From Schwartzia succinivorans DSM 10502 (lineage in GTDB: Bacteria > Bacillota > Negativicutes > Selenomonadales > Selenomonadaceae): 64,000 bases of DNA. The DNA is taken from NCBI RefSeq assembly GCF_900129225.1, contig NZ_FQUG01000004.1:1-64000 (forward strand), in the 5' to 3' direction. The notes below the pieces were generated by a model. That model did not search any database. It worked only from the letters and a program-made list of their open reading frames with translations, and was not told the DNA's origin. The translations under genes and the position numbers were made by a program. Position 1 is the first letter of the stretch, and the number at the start of each line of letters is the position of its first letter. This document shows positions 18,301 to 27,197 of the stretch, piece after piece.

Positions 18301-18588
18301 TAATCCTGCCTGTCCGCCAAGCGTTGCCAAAAGGCCGTCCGGACGTTCTTTGCTTATGATTTCCTCAAGAAAATCAACGGTAAGCGGTTCAATATATACA
18401 CGGTCAGCTATATGAGTATCAGTCATTATTGTTGCCGGATTGCTGTTTACCAGAACAACTTCAAGACCTTCTTCTTTCAATGCACGGCAAGCCTGTGAGC
18501 CTGCATAGTCAAATTCAGCTGCCTGACCAATGATAATCGGTCCTGAACCGATAACCATAACCTTTTTTAAGTATGCTTTTTTCGGCAA
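15361..18588 (-). CDS. carB: Carbamoyl-phosphate synthase large subunit
   Basis: 1075 aa, full length. Two ATP-grasp synthetase halves: first with [17 protein letters not shown], second with [17 protein letters not shown]; and the C-terminal allosteric MGS-like domain from about residue 935 ([28 protein letters not shown]). It makes carbamoyl phosphate from bicarbonate, ATP and ammonia delivered by CarA. It lies 3 bases after carA. Being inside the pyr operon, it also has to supply arginine synthesis unless another copy exists elsewhere. Confidence 0.97.
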   Translation of the reverse strand: MPKKAYLKKVMVIGSGPIIIGQAAEFDYAGSQACRALKEEGLEVVLVNSNPATIMTDTHIADRVYIEPLTVDFLEEIISKERPDGLLATLGGQAGLNLAVKLAEKGVLEKYGVELLGTPLEAIEKAEDRELFKETMKKLGEPIPESTIVEDVESAVSFANEIGYPIIVRPAYTMGGTGGGIADNEEELIEIVIKGLKYSMIGQVLIERSVAGWKEIEYEVMRDGNDNCITVCNMENVDPVGVHTGDSVVVAPSQTLSDHEYQMLRSASLRIIRELGIEGGCNAQYALDPNSNQYYVIEVNPRVSRSSALASKATGYPIAKVSAKIAIGYTLDEITNAVTQKTKACFEPSLDYCVVKFPRWPFDKFVYADHTLGTQMKATGEVMSIDRNFEGALLKAVRSLEIGVNRLHMDVMDGWDNEKVRKNLYKINDQRLFVIAEAFRREIADIDEIHAITKIDKWFLQKIKNITDIEIQIGKDGITPSLMRAAKDVGLADQSIAEICGKTMDEIRTLRKSMNIIPCYKMVDTCAAEFEAATPYYYSTYKGTENEVTASKKRKVIVLGSGPIRIGQGVEFDYCSVHSVWALREMGIEAIIINNNPETVSTDFDISDRLYFEPLTPEDVLNIIDQEEPEGVIVQFGGQTAINLASSLQKAGIKIFGTSVDGIDRAEDRERFDEVLNQTQIPRPRGISVTTVEEAFKGAADIGYPCMVRPSYVLGGRAMEIVYNEDELRDYMSRAVKVTPDHPVLVDRYMEGTEVEVDGISDGIDVVIPGIMEHVERAGVHSGDSIAVYPPQTLSAKVIYTIIDYTKRLALNLHVKGLLNIQYVVVNDEVYVIEVNPRSSRTVPFLSKITDVKMVNVATRVAMGETLKSMGFKSGLVQPRPYVAVKAPVFSFAKMQDVDISLGPEMKSTGEVMGIDYHYARALYKAITGAGMNVPTEGKILFTVADKDKAEMKQLAKAYSEIGFQLIATEGTAKAIHSLGIDADVVGKVHERSTDIIQLIKNGQIGMVINTLTQGKHSAKDGFKIRRATVEHGIACLTSLDTAWEVLRVLSFMKERRLVYALALQDYVGGGDGLA

Positions 18589-18591
18589 AAT

Positions 18592-19656
18592 TTATTCCTC
18601 CTTTGGCAGCATGGATACAAATTGATCAAATAAATATGTGTTGTCCGTTGGTCCCGGAGATGCTTCCGGATGGAACTGTACAGAGAAAATAGGAAGCTTT
18701 GTATGACGCATTCCCTCAACTGTACCATCATTTATTGAGCGATGTGTAACCTTTAACGGAAGACCTTCCAGTGAGGCCTCATCAACAGCGTAGCCATGAT
18801 TTTGGGAGGTTATATATACACGTCCGGTTTCAAGGTTTTTGACAGGCTGATTGGAGCCGCGATGTCCGAATTTTAATTTGTATGTGTTTGCTCCCAGTGC
18901 CAATCCCAAAATCTGATGACCAAGGCAGATTCCGAACATTGGCTTTTTGCCAATCAATTTTTTAACATTTTCAATTACATCAGGTATATCCTTGGGGTCT
19001 CCCGGACCATTGGACAGGAAGATTCCATCCGGATTCAGGTTCATTATTTCCTCAGCTGTTGTATTCGAAGGAACAATAGTCAGATTACAGCCCCACTGAT
19101 GCAGCGAATCGAGGATATTCTGTTTGATTCCGAAGTCCATGACTACAACATGAGGACCGTCATTTTCCATTTTATATACATTCGGTGTTGTTGCTTCGCT
19201 TACTACTTCCTTTTTGATAGGTACAGCAAACAGCTCGTCAATTTCTGTTTTTGCGGCATCCTCCGGAACGATGATTCCCTTCATTGTACCTGCTGCACGG
19301 ATATGCTTTGTAACAGCTCTTGTATCTACATCATACAGGCACGGGATTCCCTGCCTGGTGAGGAAGTCACTGATCTCCGTTTCAAGGTGCCAGTTGCTTC
19401 CATTGTCACATAACTCCCCGATGATAAAACCATTAACGAAGGATTTCCGTGACTGCATAAAAATATCTGCTATACCGTAGTTTCCGATAAGAGGATATGT
19501 TAATGTTACAATCTGTCTGCAATATGAAGGATCGGTCAAAATTTCCTGATACCCTGTCATTCCTGTATTAAATACAACTTCGCCGGTTGCCTTCATGTTG
19601 TTAAGAAGCTTACCATTAAAAACTGTTCCGTCTTCTAATATAAGTTTTCCGTTCAA
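18592..19656 (-). CDS. carA: Carbamoyl-phosphate synthase small (glutaminase) subunit
   Basis: 354 aa: CPSase N-terminal domain followed by a class I glutamine amidotransferase domain with nucleophile Cys in FGICLGHQILGLALG and the His/Glu pair in SVQFHPEASPGP. Releases ammonia for CarB. I start it at TTG (19654-19656), because GGAGG lies 8 bases upstream. The frame extends five more codons to an upstream TTG, but those codons contain the ribosome binding site. Starts just after pyrC. Confidence 0.95.
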   Translation of the reverse strand: MNGKLILEDGTVFNGKLLNNMKATGEVVFNTGMTGYQEILTDPSYCRQIVTLTYPLIGNYGIADIFMQSRKSFVNGFIIGELCDNGSNWHLETEISDFLTRQGIPCLYDVDTRAVTKHIRAAGTMKGIIVPEDAAKTEIDELFAVPIKKEVVSEATTPNVYKMENDGPHVVVMDFGIKQNILDSLHQWGCNLTIVPSNTTAEEIMNLNPDGIFLSNGPGDPKDIPDVIENVKKLIGKKPMFGICLGHQILGLALGANTYKLKFGHRGSNQPVKNLETGRVYITSQNHGYAVDEASLEGLPLKVTHRSINDGTVEGMRHTKLPIFSVQFHPEASPGPTDNTYLFDQFVSMLPKEE

Positions 19657-19671
19657 CCGCAGCGCCTCCAA

Positions 19672-20961
19672 TCAATCTATTACCTTGCCGTCACGCATTA
19701 CAATTTTTCCGTCAACCATTGTCAGGACAGCACGTCCGACAAGCTCGCGTCCGGCAAACGGAGAATGCGTTCCTATCGTATAAAATTCGGATTCGTCCAC
19801 CGTCCACTCCAAATCCGGATCAATGACCGTTACATCTGCCGGTGCTCCTACGCTCAGGCTGCCGCCTTTGAGATTAAAGATGCGGGCAGGTGCTGCGGTC
19901 ATTTTTTCGATTAACAGCGGCATTTCGATTTTTCCTGTTTTTACAAGGTCAGTAATCAAAACGCCTACTGCAGTTTCAAGTCCAGGGAATCCGCTTGGTG
20001 CAAGGCCGTATTCCTGATCCTTTTCTTCCTCAGCATGAGGTGAATGATCTGTTGCAATCATATCAATAGTACCGTCCTTGAGACCCGCGCACATTGCATC
20101 AACGTCCTTCTGGCTGCGGAGCGGCGGATTTACCTTTGTATCACTGTCGCGCAAATCCACGCATTCATCTGTCATTGTCAGATGGTGCGGCGTGACCTCG
20201 GCTGTTACCTTTACTCCGCGCTTCTTTGCCTGACGAACGATGTCTACAGCGTTTGCGGAGCTGATATGAGCAACATGTACACGTGCATCTGCATATTCAG
20301 CAAGCATAATGTCTCTGGCAACAGCAATATCCTCTGCGACCGTCGGGCGGCCCTTTACTCCGAGCATTGCACTTCTATGACCTTCGTTCATCATGCCTTC
20401 CTCGACAAGACTTGACTCTTCATCATGATTGATGATGACTTTATCAAAAGCTCTCAGGTAATCCAAGCCATTGAGAAGCATTTTTGCGCTTTTGACATAA
20501 TGGCCATCATCAGAAAAGGCAACTGCGCCGGATAAAGCCATATCCCCGACCTCAGCCAGTTCCTTGCCCTCCTGTCCTTTTGTCAATGCTCCGATTAATT
20601 CGATATGAACCTTGCTCACCTGATTTGCGCGTTCCTGCAGGCTTCTGATTAATGCTGCGTTATCAACAACAGGCTTTGTGTTCGGCATAGAAGCTACTGT
20701 TGTAAAGCCGCCGGCAGCTGCCGCATTTCCACCGGTTCTGAAATCTTCTTTTGCTTCCTGACCGGGTTCACGGAAATGAACATGCATATCAATGAGTCCC
20801 GGAGTGACGATTTTTCCGATTGCATCTATTTCATCAGCGTCTTTATCTTTAATCGACTTGGCAATTTTTGCGATTTTCCCGTCTTCAATTAAAACATCGG
20901 CAATTTCATCAAAATGATTCGCAGGGTCAATCACACGCCCGCCTTTAATAATCTGCTTCAT
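19672..20961 (-). CDS. pyrC: Dihydroorotase
   Basis: 429-aa type I dihydroorotase, cyclising carbamoyl aspartate to dihydroorotate. The metal-site HxH is in LIDMHVHFREPGQEAKEDF (about 57-75); further metal-site residues include HVAHISSA and IATDHSPHAEEEK. Overlaps pyrB by 4 bases (ATGA). Confidence 0.96.
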   Translation of the reverse strand: MKQIIKGGRVIDPANHFDEIADVLIEDGKIAKIAKSIKDKDADEIDAIGKIVTPGLIDMHVHFREPGQEAKEDFRTGGNAAAAGGFTTVASMPNTKPVVDNAALIRSLQERANQVSKVHIELIGALTKGQEGKELAEVGDMALSGAVAFSDDGHYVKSAKMLLNGLDYLRAFDKVIINHDEESSLVEEGMMNEGHRSAMLGVKGRPTVAEDIAVARDIMLAEYADARVHVAHISSANAVDIVRQAKKRGVKVTAEVTPHHLTMTDECVDLRDSDTKVNPPLRSQKDVDAMCAGLKDGTIDMIATDHSPHAEEEKDQEYGLAPSGFPGLETAVGVLITDLVKTGKIEMPLLIEKMTAAPARIFNLKGGSLSVGAPADVTVIDPDLEWTVDESEFYTIGTHSPFAGRELVGRAVLTMVDGKIVMRDGKVID

Positions 20962-21908
20962 GCCTGTTTGCCTCCTGTCAAGACTAAAGTCAAAAGTGCC
21001 ATACGAACAGCAACACCGTTCTGTACCTGTTCCTGGATGGCGGAATGGTTACCGTATGCGACATACGGTGAAATCTCAAGACCTTTATTCATCGGACCGG
21101 GGTGCAGGATAAGAACATCATCCTTTGCAAGAGCAAGGCGCTCATTGTTTATACCAAAGATTCGTGCATATTCACGGTTCGACGGGAACAATCCTGCTTT
21201 CTGACGTTCAAGCTGAATTCTCAATACCTCTATAGCATCCGCGTCTTTAATCGCATCTTCGATTCGGTCATGGATAACAATTCCCGGCTCTTCCGACAGG
21301 AAGCGCGGCAGAAGGGTTTTCGGGCCTGCAAAATGCAGTTCTATTCCCATTTTGCGCATACCCCAGATATCCGAACGGGCTACACGGCTATGAAGAATAT
21401 CGCCAAGTACAGCGACCTTCAGTCCCTCCAGGTGACCTTTATGCTCAAGGAGTGTGAACAGGTTCAGAAGTCCCTGTGACGGATGAGCATGAGCGCCATC
21501 TCCTGCATTTATGATTACCGGGTGATTGACAACCTTTGTGGCATATTCAGCAGCACCCTCCTGCTTGTGGCGCATAACAATAGCATCGAAGCCCATTGCC
21601 TCTACTGTAAGCAGTGTGTCGCGAAGGCTTTCGCCTTTTACGATACTGCTGGTTCCTGCCGTTATATTAACGACATCTGCTCCAAGGTACTTACCTGCTG
21701 TCTCAAATGAAGTTCTTGTTCGAGTGCTCGGTTCATAGAATACTGTTACAATAGACTTTCCACGTAATGTCGGTACCTTCTTGATGTCACGATGAATGAT
21801 TGTTTTCATCTCTTTTGCGGTCGACAAAACTAGTTGAATTTCTTCCGGGCTGAAATATTCCAAGCCCAGAACATGTTTTCCACGCATTGATATTGCGTTT
21901 TTTTCCAA
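20958..21908 (-). CDS. pyrB: Aspartate carbamoyltransferase catalytic subunit
   Basis: 316 aa. Carbamoyl phosphate site FYEPSTRTRTSFE, active-site segments VMRHKQEGAAEYA, INAGDGAHAHPSQGLLNL, and LHPGPMNKGLEI. No pyrI regulatory gene is present, as expected with PyrR-type control. The start is TTG at 21906-21908 with AAGGAG 9 bases upstream; the next ATG, seven codons in, has only a weak site. First gene of the operon, preceded by the attenuator. Confidence 0.95.
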   Translation of the reverse strand: MEKNAISMRGKHVLGLEYFSPEEIQLVLSTAKEMKTIIHRDIKKVPTLRGKSIVTVFYEPSTRTRTSFETAGKYLGADVVNITAGTSSIVKGESLRDTLLTVEAMGFDAIVMRHKQEGAAEYATKVVNHPVIINAGDGAHAHPSQGLLNLFTLLEHKGHLEGLKVAVLGDILHSRVARSDIWGMRKMGIELHFAGPKTLLPRFLSEEPGIVIHDRIEDAIKDADAIEVLRIQLERQKAGLFPSNREYARIFGINNERLALAKDDVLILHPGPMNKGLEISPYVAYGNHSAIQEQVQNGVAVRMALLTLVLTGGKQA

Positions 21909-21934
21909 CCGAATCAGCTCCTTAACATTTTTTC

Positions 21935-22032
21935 ATAAAAAAAGCTTTCTCATGCGAAGGCATAAGAAAGCTATAATTAACCATATAGTACACCTATAAA
22001 AGGCAAGCTCCTCTTATCAGCCTCACAGGACT
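21935..22032 (-). promoter_or_regulatory. PyrR-type attenuator in the pyr leader
   Basis: On the minus strand a PyrR-binding-loop consensus AGTCCTGTGAGGCT (22019-22032) is followed by a terminator hairpin whose arms are AGCTTTCTCATGC (21943-21955) and its near-complement (21960-21972), then a T-run (21935-21942). In Bacillus, UMP-bound PyrR binds the loop, blocks antitermination and stops transcription. The same layout here means the operon is probably repressed by uridine nucleotides. No pyrR gene lies in this window. Confidence 0.85.
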
Positions 22033-22060
22033 AATTTCAAAAGGCAAATTATCTTTAACC

Positions 22061-22089
22061 ATGTTAGCACACAAACCATAGAGCGTCAA
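22061..22089 (-). promoter_or_regulatory. pyr operon promoter
   Basis: TTGACG (22084-22089) and TAACAT (22061-22066) on the minus strand with exactly 17 bases between and an extended -10 TGC just before the -10. Transcription would start near 22054 and include the PyrR loop. Confidence 0.7.
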
Positions 22090-22128
22090 TGTAAAACCTT
22101 GTTTATCTATGATGTATACAATAAACAC

Positions 22129-23742
22129 TTACATTCCACTGTACGGAGTGAGCAGTTTTTTCATATACTTCCATCCTTTATCAAATGTACGGATTATGGA
22201 ATCCATCATTTCAGGACGGCGGATAGCAAACTGAAGTACACTGCGTCTGATCTGACGGTATTCGGAATCAAAGCCGCGGAGAACATCTTCCATCTCCATC
22301 TCAACAGAAACCTTAGGCATGTTGGAAAGCTCTATCGTACTTGTACGGCCGGATATTTTTGCTACATCTCCGCGGAAAGGAATATAGACCTCAATGCCAA
22401 ATTCCTTATGTATTTGAGCCTTCAAATCTTCCTGTGCGGTTGGCTCGCCGTGAACAACAAATATTTTTGCAGGTTTAGGTTCAGTAATATGACCTATCCA
22501 GTCGATAATCTGCTGGCTGTCAGCATGAGCAGAGAAACCATCGAGCATTTTTATCTGAGCCTGTACAGCGATTTCTTCGCCCAATACCCTGACTCGTTTA
22601 ATTCCATCAACGAGTCTCCGCCCAAGGCTTCCATCAGCCTGATAGCCGGCAAAAAGAATAGTTGACTCAGGTCTCCACAGATTATGCTTCAAATGATGAA
22701 GTATACGGCCTGCATCTGCCATTCCGCTGGCTGAAAGGATAATAGCAGAACTTTCAGAGCTGTTCAAAGCCCGTGATTCTGCTGCAGTTTCGCATATACG
22801 AAGATGAGGCATTTGAGGAACCTTGCCTTCTGTTTTAAGAAGTTCAATTGCTTCTTCATCAAATTCCCGATAATTTTCAAGGAAAATACGCGTAGCAGAA
22901 ATAGCAAGAGGACTGTCAAGAATTACCGGAACATCATCTATACGTCCCGATTTCCAAAGCTTATAAAGATAATACAACAGGGTCTGAGTACGGCCTACCG
23001 CAAACGCAGGTATAATTACATTTCCGCCGCGATCCATTGTATCGTTGATGATTTCTGCCAAAGCCTCTTCCTTGTCGTAAACCTGATGAATACGATCACC
23101 ATAAGTAGATTCAACAAGAAGAAAATCAGCACCTTTAACTAACGTCGGATCTTTGATTATGGGTTGATCCGGCTGTCCAAGGTCACCTGAAAAAACTAAT
23201 TTAGAGGTTTTACCTTCTTCGGTTATGTTTAGTTCAATAATAGCAGAACCCATTATATGTCCTGCATCATAAAAAGCAGCCTGAACCGTATCGAAAATAT
23301 TAAACTGATCATTATATGGAACAGGTGAAAAATGCTTCAGGCAGGCAGCAGCATCATCCAGAGTATACAAAGGCTTTATCGGCTGTTCACCGCTGCGCTG
23401 TCCCTTTCTGTTTAACATTTCCGTATCCGACTGTTGGATATGTGCGGAGTCCGGGAGCATTATTCCTGCAAGATCGCACGTAGCTTTGGTTGCGTAAATA
23501 TTACCCTTGAAGCCTTCATGATAAAGCCTCGGAATCAGACCGCAGTGGTCTACATGCGCATGAGTGAGCAGCACACAGTCAATTTCTGCCGGAATAAAAT
23601 TAAATTCATCATAATTCTGTGATCTGATTCTTTTAGACCCCTGGAACATTCCACAGTCAATCAGAATCTTATGGTCATTTGTTTCGAGAAGATAGCAGGA
23701 CCCGGTAACAGTGTGAGCAGCTCCCAAAAAACTTAGACGCAT
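22129..23742 (-). CDS. MBL-fold metallohydrolase with beta-CASP and RNA-specificity domains
   Basis: 537 aa. Metallo-beta-lactamase motif LLTHAHVDHCGLIPRLY (about 58-74) with zinc ligands HAHVDH, then a beta-CASP domain (GRTQTLLYYLYKLW) and the RNA-specificity region ending near GFSAHADSQQIIDWI with its conserved HAD and the VVHGE His. This is the prokaryotic CPSF-73/RNase J-like group, likely a ribonuclease. GGGAG upstream of the ATG. Confidence 0.9.
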   Translation of the reverse strand: MRLSFLGAAHTVTGSCYLLETNDHKILIDCGMFQGSKRIRSQNYDEFNFIPAEIDCVLLTHAHVDHCGLIPRLYHEGFKGNIYATKATCDLAGIMLPDSAHIQQSDTEMLNRKGQRSGEQPIKPLYTLDDAAACLKHFSPVPYNDQFNIFDTVQAAFYDAGHIMGSAIIELNITEEGKTSKLVFSGDLGQPDQPIIKDPTLVKGADFLLVESTYGDRIHQVYDKEEALAEIINDTMDRGGNVIIPAFAVGRTQTLLYYLYKLWKSGRIDDVPVILDSPLAISATRIFLENYREFDEEAIELLKTEGKVPQMPHLRICETAAESRALNSSESSAIILSASGMADAGRILHHLKHNLWRPESTILFAGYQADGSLGRRLVDGIKRVRVLGEEIAVQAQIKMLDGFSAHADSQQIIDWIGHITEPKPAKIFVVHGEPTAQEDLKAQIHKEFGIEVYIPFRGDVAKISGRTSTIELSNMPKVSVEMEMEDVLRGFDSEYRQIRRSVLQFAIRRPEMMDSIIRTFDKGWKYMKKLLTPYSGM

Positions 23743-23774
23743 GATGAATCACTCCCTCTTTTTTATGGAAAGAT

Positions 23775-24704
23775 TTAATTGAATTTTCCTATCATCCTTA
23801 CCTCAGGCTGCAGCATGACATGGTGCTTTTCGTTGACACGCCGCTGTACCTCGTGTATCAGTTCAAGAACGTCTGCGGCAGTAGCATGGTCCGTATTGAC
23901 GACAAAGCCCGCGTGCTTGGGAGAAACCTCTGCACCGCCGATGCGGAACCCTTTAAGTCCCGTCTGTTCAATCAATGTTCCCGCAAAATATCCTTCAGGG
24001 CGCTTGAATGTACTCCCTGCACTTGGGAATTCAAGGGGCTGCTTCTGAATACGGCGCTGAGTAAAATCCTTCATTTTGGAAGAAATCTCTTCCTGATTCC
24101 CTTTTTCCAAAGACAGCTCAATTTCACAGATTATCTGATTGTTGTCCTGAAAAATGCTGTGACGGTATGCAAAACCAAGTTGATTTGCATCATAATGAAA
24201 AATCTTGCCATCAAAGGAAACGGCAGTTACACCTGTAACAACATTCTTCATCTCACCATCGTAGGCACCGGCATTCATAAAAACAGCACCGCCGACACTG
24301 CCTGGGATTCCGACGGCAAATTCCATACCGGTAAGTGAATTTTCACCGGCCCACTTGGAAACCGCGCCAAGAATAGTTCCTGCCCCTACAAGCACCTTGT
24401 CATCCTGTGGTTTGATATATGAAAAAGGACTTCCGAAGGAGCAGACAATTCCGGCGATACCGTTATCAGAAACAAGTATATTGGAACCATTGCCCAGAAC
24501 CGTAACTGGAACATCACATTCCCCGGAGATTTTGAAAATCGACTGCACTTCTTCAATAGATGAAGGCATCACAAAAAAATCAGCGTTTCCCCCGATTTTA
24601 AATGTCGAATGTTTACTCATTGGTTCATCAACTAAAATTTGTTTACTATTTAAAACCTCGTTTAATTTCTGAAGTACTAAAGATTTATCAAACAAAAATA
24701 TCAC
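23775..24704 (-). CDS. murB: UDP-N-acetylmuramate dehydrogenase
   Basis: 309 aa type II MurB reducing UDP-GlcNAc-enolpyruvate to UDP-MurNAc in peptidoglycan synthesis. FAD binding in VLGNGSNILVSDNGI, AGIPGSVGGAVFMNAGAYDGE region, and the catalytic Ser segment SAGSTFKRPEGYFAG. Start taken as GTG at 24702-24704; a TTG three codons later is an alternative. Six bases after trmL. Confidence 0.95.
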   Translation of the reverse strand: MIFLFDKSLVLQKLNEVLNSKQILVDEPMSKHSTFKIGGNADFFVMPSSIEEVQSIFKISGECDVPVTVLGNGSNILVSDNGIAGIVCSFGSPFSYIKPQDDKVLVGAGTILGAVSKWAGENSLTGMEFAVGIPGSVGGAVFMNAGAYDGEMKNVVTGVTAVSFDGKIFHYDANQLGFAYRHSIFQDNNQIICEIELSLEKGNQEEISSKMKDFTQRRIQKQPLEFPSAGSTFKRPEGYFAGTLIEQTGLKGFRIGGAEVSPKHAGFVVNTDHATAADVLELIHEVQRRVNEKHHVMLQPEVRMIGKFN

Positions 24705-24710
24705 CCGTTA

Positions 24711-25190
24711 TCATATTGCTTCTTGTCCAACTATTTTCAAGCTGTAGAAATCCAACTGCCGCAGTGCTTCATAGGAGGCAACGGCAACAGCATTGGAAAG
24801 ATTTAGGCATCGTGCTTCCTCCCTCATAGGAATCCGCACACAGGTATCCCAATGCTCACTCAAAATCGTCTCGGGAATACCTGCAGTTTCCTTTCCGAAA
24901 ACAAGAAAATCATCCTCTGTGTACGAAACATCACAGTGGCTTTGTGGAGCTTTTGACGAAAAAAAGTAAAAATTATTGTTCGGATACTTGTCCAAAACAG
25001 CCTGGAAATTATCATGATACTCGATTGATACAAGATTCCAGTAATCCAATCCCGCACGTTTCAAGTATTTATCCTCGACAGAAAATCCCAGAGGCTTTAC
25101 AAGATGAAGCGTGAAGCCTGTTGCGGCACACAATCTTGCAATGTTGCCTGTATTTCCGGGAATTTCCGGTTCAATCAGTACGATATGCAA
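24711..25190 (-). CDS. trmL: tRNA (cytidine/uridine-34 2'-O-)-methyltransferase
   Basis: 159 aa SPOUT enzyme methylating the wobble ribose of tRNA-Leu. Knot motifs are VLIEPEIPGNTGNIARLCAAT at the start, LVFGKETAGIPE, and NLSNAVAVASYEALRQL near the C-terminus. It begins a small unit with murB, and two promoter-like repeats lie in the region upstream (25225-25329). Confidence 0.95.
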   Translation of the reverse strand: MHIVLIEPEIPGNTGNIARLCAATGFTLHLVKPLGFSVEDKYLKRAGLDYWNLVSIEYHDNFQAVLDKYPNNNFYFFSSKAPQSHCDVSYTEDDFLVFGKETAGIPETILSEHWDTCVRIPMREEARCLNLSNAVAVASYEALRQLDFYSLKIVGQEAI

Positions 25191-25224
25191 ATTTATTCTC
25201 CATTCATCCTATTATTTCGATTTA

Positions 25225-25329
25225 ATTATAACGCCATTGTTCAAGTTTTGCCACAGGCAAAACCTCCTCTATCAGCGTTTCATCGCTTGCGATATAATGC
25301 CTTTAATCAAAGTTTGCCACAGGCAAAAC
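25225..25329 (-). promoter_or_regulatory. Two tandem palindrome-promoters upstream of trmL
   Basis: Two copies of a palindrome of the form GTTTTGCC-N3-GGCAAAAC: 25245-25263 (exact) and 25312-25329 (one base shorter arm). On the minus strand each has a -10-like hexamer, TATAAT (25225-25230) and TATATC (25291-25296), exactly 22 bases after the G of GGCAAA. So both look like the same promoter, whose -35 (TGGCAA) lies inside the palindrome. Confidence 0.55.
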
Positions 25330-25332
25330 CGT

Positions 25333-25377
25333 AACAACAAAAAAGCAGCCCTATGGCATAAAGCCAAGAGCTGCTTT
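25333..25377 (-). terminator. Terminator of ilvD
   Basis: AAAGCAGC (25342-25349) pairs with GCTGCTTT (25370-25377), with an inner TGGC/GCCA pair; on the minus strand a T-rich run (25333-25341) follows. It begins 11 bases after the ilvD stop. Confidence 0.8.
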
Positions 25378-25388
25378 CAAATAAATTT

Positions 25389-27041
25389 TTACTTGAGGAC
25401 TGCACCTGTGCTTGCAGATGTTGTCAGTCTTGCATAGCGTGCAAGATAACCGGTTTTAATCTTCGGTTCCGGCTGTTTCCACTCTTTGCGGCGTTTTTCC
25501 AGTTCCTCATCGCTTACTTCAAGCTCAAGTTTGCGGTTTGGAATATCAATGGAAATAATATCTCCGTCTTTTATAAGACCTATCGGGCCGCCGGCCATGG
25601 CTTCAGGAGAAATATGTCCGATACATGCTCCCTGACTTGCTCCGCTGAAGCGTCCGTCTGTTATCAGGCCGACCTTCAGTCCCATGCCCGTGATTGCTGC
25701 AGTCGGGTTAAGCATCTCCTGCATTCCCGGGCCGCCCTTAGGTCCCTCATAGCGGATGACAACAACGTCACCATCGTGAATCTGACCGCCCATTATAGCG
25801 TTGATTGCATCTTCTTCGGAGTCATAGCATTTCGCAGTACCCTTGTATGTGAGCATATCCTCTTTGACCGCGGAAGCCTTTACAACCGCATAATCAGGAC
25901 ACAAATTACCCTTCAGTATTGCAATACCGCCCTCATTCCGATACGGGTTCTCAACGCTGTGAATTACATCAGGACGGGTAATCTCGGCGTTTTTAATTCT
26001 GTCTTCGACTTTTCCTGTTACAGTCAGAGCATCCAGATGAATCAAACCTTTTTTTGAAAGCTCCTTCATAACAGCCGGGATGCCGCCGGCTTCATTGAGA
26101 TCCTGAATATGATACGTACCGCCCGGGCTGAGCTTTGTGATGTACGGAGTCTTGCGGCTGATTTCATCAAAAAGCGGCGCAGGAATTTCAATACCTGCTT
26201 CATGAGCGATAGCAGTCAGATGAAGAACCGTATTGGACGAGCCGCCTATACCCATATCAACGGTAATAGCGTTTTCAAATGCTTCCTTTGTGAGAATATC
26301 ACGAGGTTTAATGTCATTCTTTACGAGATTCATTACAACTTCACCTGCGCGGCGTGCAAGGCGCTGTCTTGCGCCTGTATATGCAGCAGGAATTGTTCCG
26401 TTGCCCGGAAGCCCCATACCGAGTACTTCAGTGAGACAGTTCATTGTGTTTGCCGTGAAAAGTCCCGCGCAGGAACCGCATCCCGGGCAGACACTCTCTT
26501 CAATTTCTGCCATCTCTGCCTCGGATATCTCTCCTGACGCAAACTTGCCCGCAGCTTCAAACGCCTGACTTACGCTGACATCTTTTCCTTTATAACGGCC
26601 TGCCAGCATCGCACCGCCGCTGACAACAACAGAAGGAATATTAAGGCGTGCAGCTGCCATAAGCATACCCGGCACTACCTTATCGCAGTTTGGAATCAGT
26701 ACCAGACCGTCAAAGCCTGATGCCGTAGCCACAGCCTCGATTGAATCAGCAATCAGCTCGCGGCTTGCAAGAGAAAATTTCATTCCTGTGTGGCCCATTG
26801 CAATTCCGTCGCATACACCAATTGCAGGAAATTCCATCGGTGTACCGCCGGCTGCAGCAACACCAAGCTTTGCCGCATCAGCAATAGTACGCAAATGTAC
26901 ATGCCCTGGAATAACTTCGTTGAAAGAGTTACAAATACCGATAAGAGGCTTTTTTATGTCCTCCGGTCCAAATCCCAAAGCATAAAAAAGAGAACGATGG
27001 GCACATCTTGTTGGCCCTTTTTTTACTACATCACTGCGCAT
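25389..27041 (-). CDS. ilvD: Dihydroxy-acid dehydratase
   Basis: 550 aa, full length. Dehydrates dihydroxy acids in valine, isoleucine and leucine synthesis. The Fe-S cluster cysteines are in NCDKVVPG and [19 protein letters not shown]; a substrate and Mg site lies in [10 protein letters not shown] and GGPGMQEML. The ATG at 27039-27041 is preferred because GGTGG sits 7 bases upstream; the earlier ATG two codons up leaves no spacing. Stand-alone gene with its own promoter and operator-like palindrome. Confidence 0.96.
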   Translation of the reverse strand: MRSDVVKKGPTRCAHRSLFYALGFGPEDIKKPLIGICNSFNEVIPGHVHLRTIADAAKLGVAAAGGTPMEFPAIGVCDGIAMGHTGMKFSLASRELIADSIEAVATASGFDGLVLIPNCDKVVPGMLMAAARLNIPSVVVSGGAMLAGRYKGKDVSVSQAFEAAGKFASGEISEAEMAEIEESVCPGCGSCAGLFTANTMNCLTEVLGMGLPGNGTIPAAYTGARQRLARRAGEVVMNLVKNDIKPRDILTKEAFENAITVDMGIGGSSNTVLHLTAIAHEAGIEIPAPLFDEISRKTPYITKLSPGGTYHIQDLNEAGGIPAVMKELSKKGLIHLDALTVTGKVEDRIKNAEITRPDVIHSVENPYRNEGGIAILKGNLCPDYAVVKASAVKEDMLTYKGTAKCYDSEEDAINAIMGGQIHDGDVVVIRYEGPKGGPGMQEMLNPTAAITGMGLKVGLITDGRFSGASQGACIGHISPEAMAGGPIGLIKDGDIISIDIPNRKLELEVSDEELEKRRKEWKQPEPKIKTGYLARYARLTTSASTGAVLK

Positions 27042-27065
27042 GCTCATTCCACCCTACTCCAAATT

Positions 27066-27122
27066 TTTATCAAATTGATAAATTTTGTGTCTTATTATAC
27101 AACTCATTTGTATTTTCTTCAA
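27066..27122 (-). promoter_or_regulatory. ilvD promoter with operator-like palindrome
   Basis: TTGAAG (27117-27122) and TATAAT (27094-27099) on the minus strand, spacing 17. A perfect 8+1+8 palindrome, TTTATCAA-A-TTGATAAA, covers 27066-27082, about 11-28 bases after the -10, in the initially transcribed region. Position and symmetry fit a repressor operator. Confidence 0.7.
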
Positions 27123-27160
27123 TAAAAAATACAGCCTGTCTCAAATCGAGAAGGCTGTAT
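27119..27160 (-). terminator. Terminator downstream of the adenylate-forming-like gene
   Basis: ATACAGCCT (27129-27137) pairs with AGGCTGTAT (27152-27160), followed on the minus strand by a T-rich run (27119-27128). It overlaps the ilvD -35 by a few bases. Confidence 0.75.
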
Positions 27161-27197
27161 GCAAATTTAATTATTTGTGTTCGTGCTCACTGTACAC

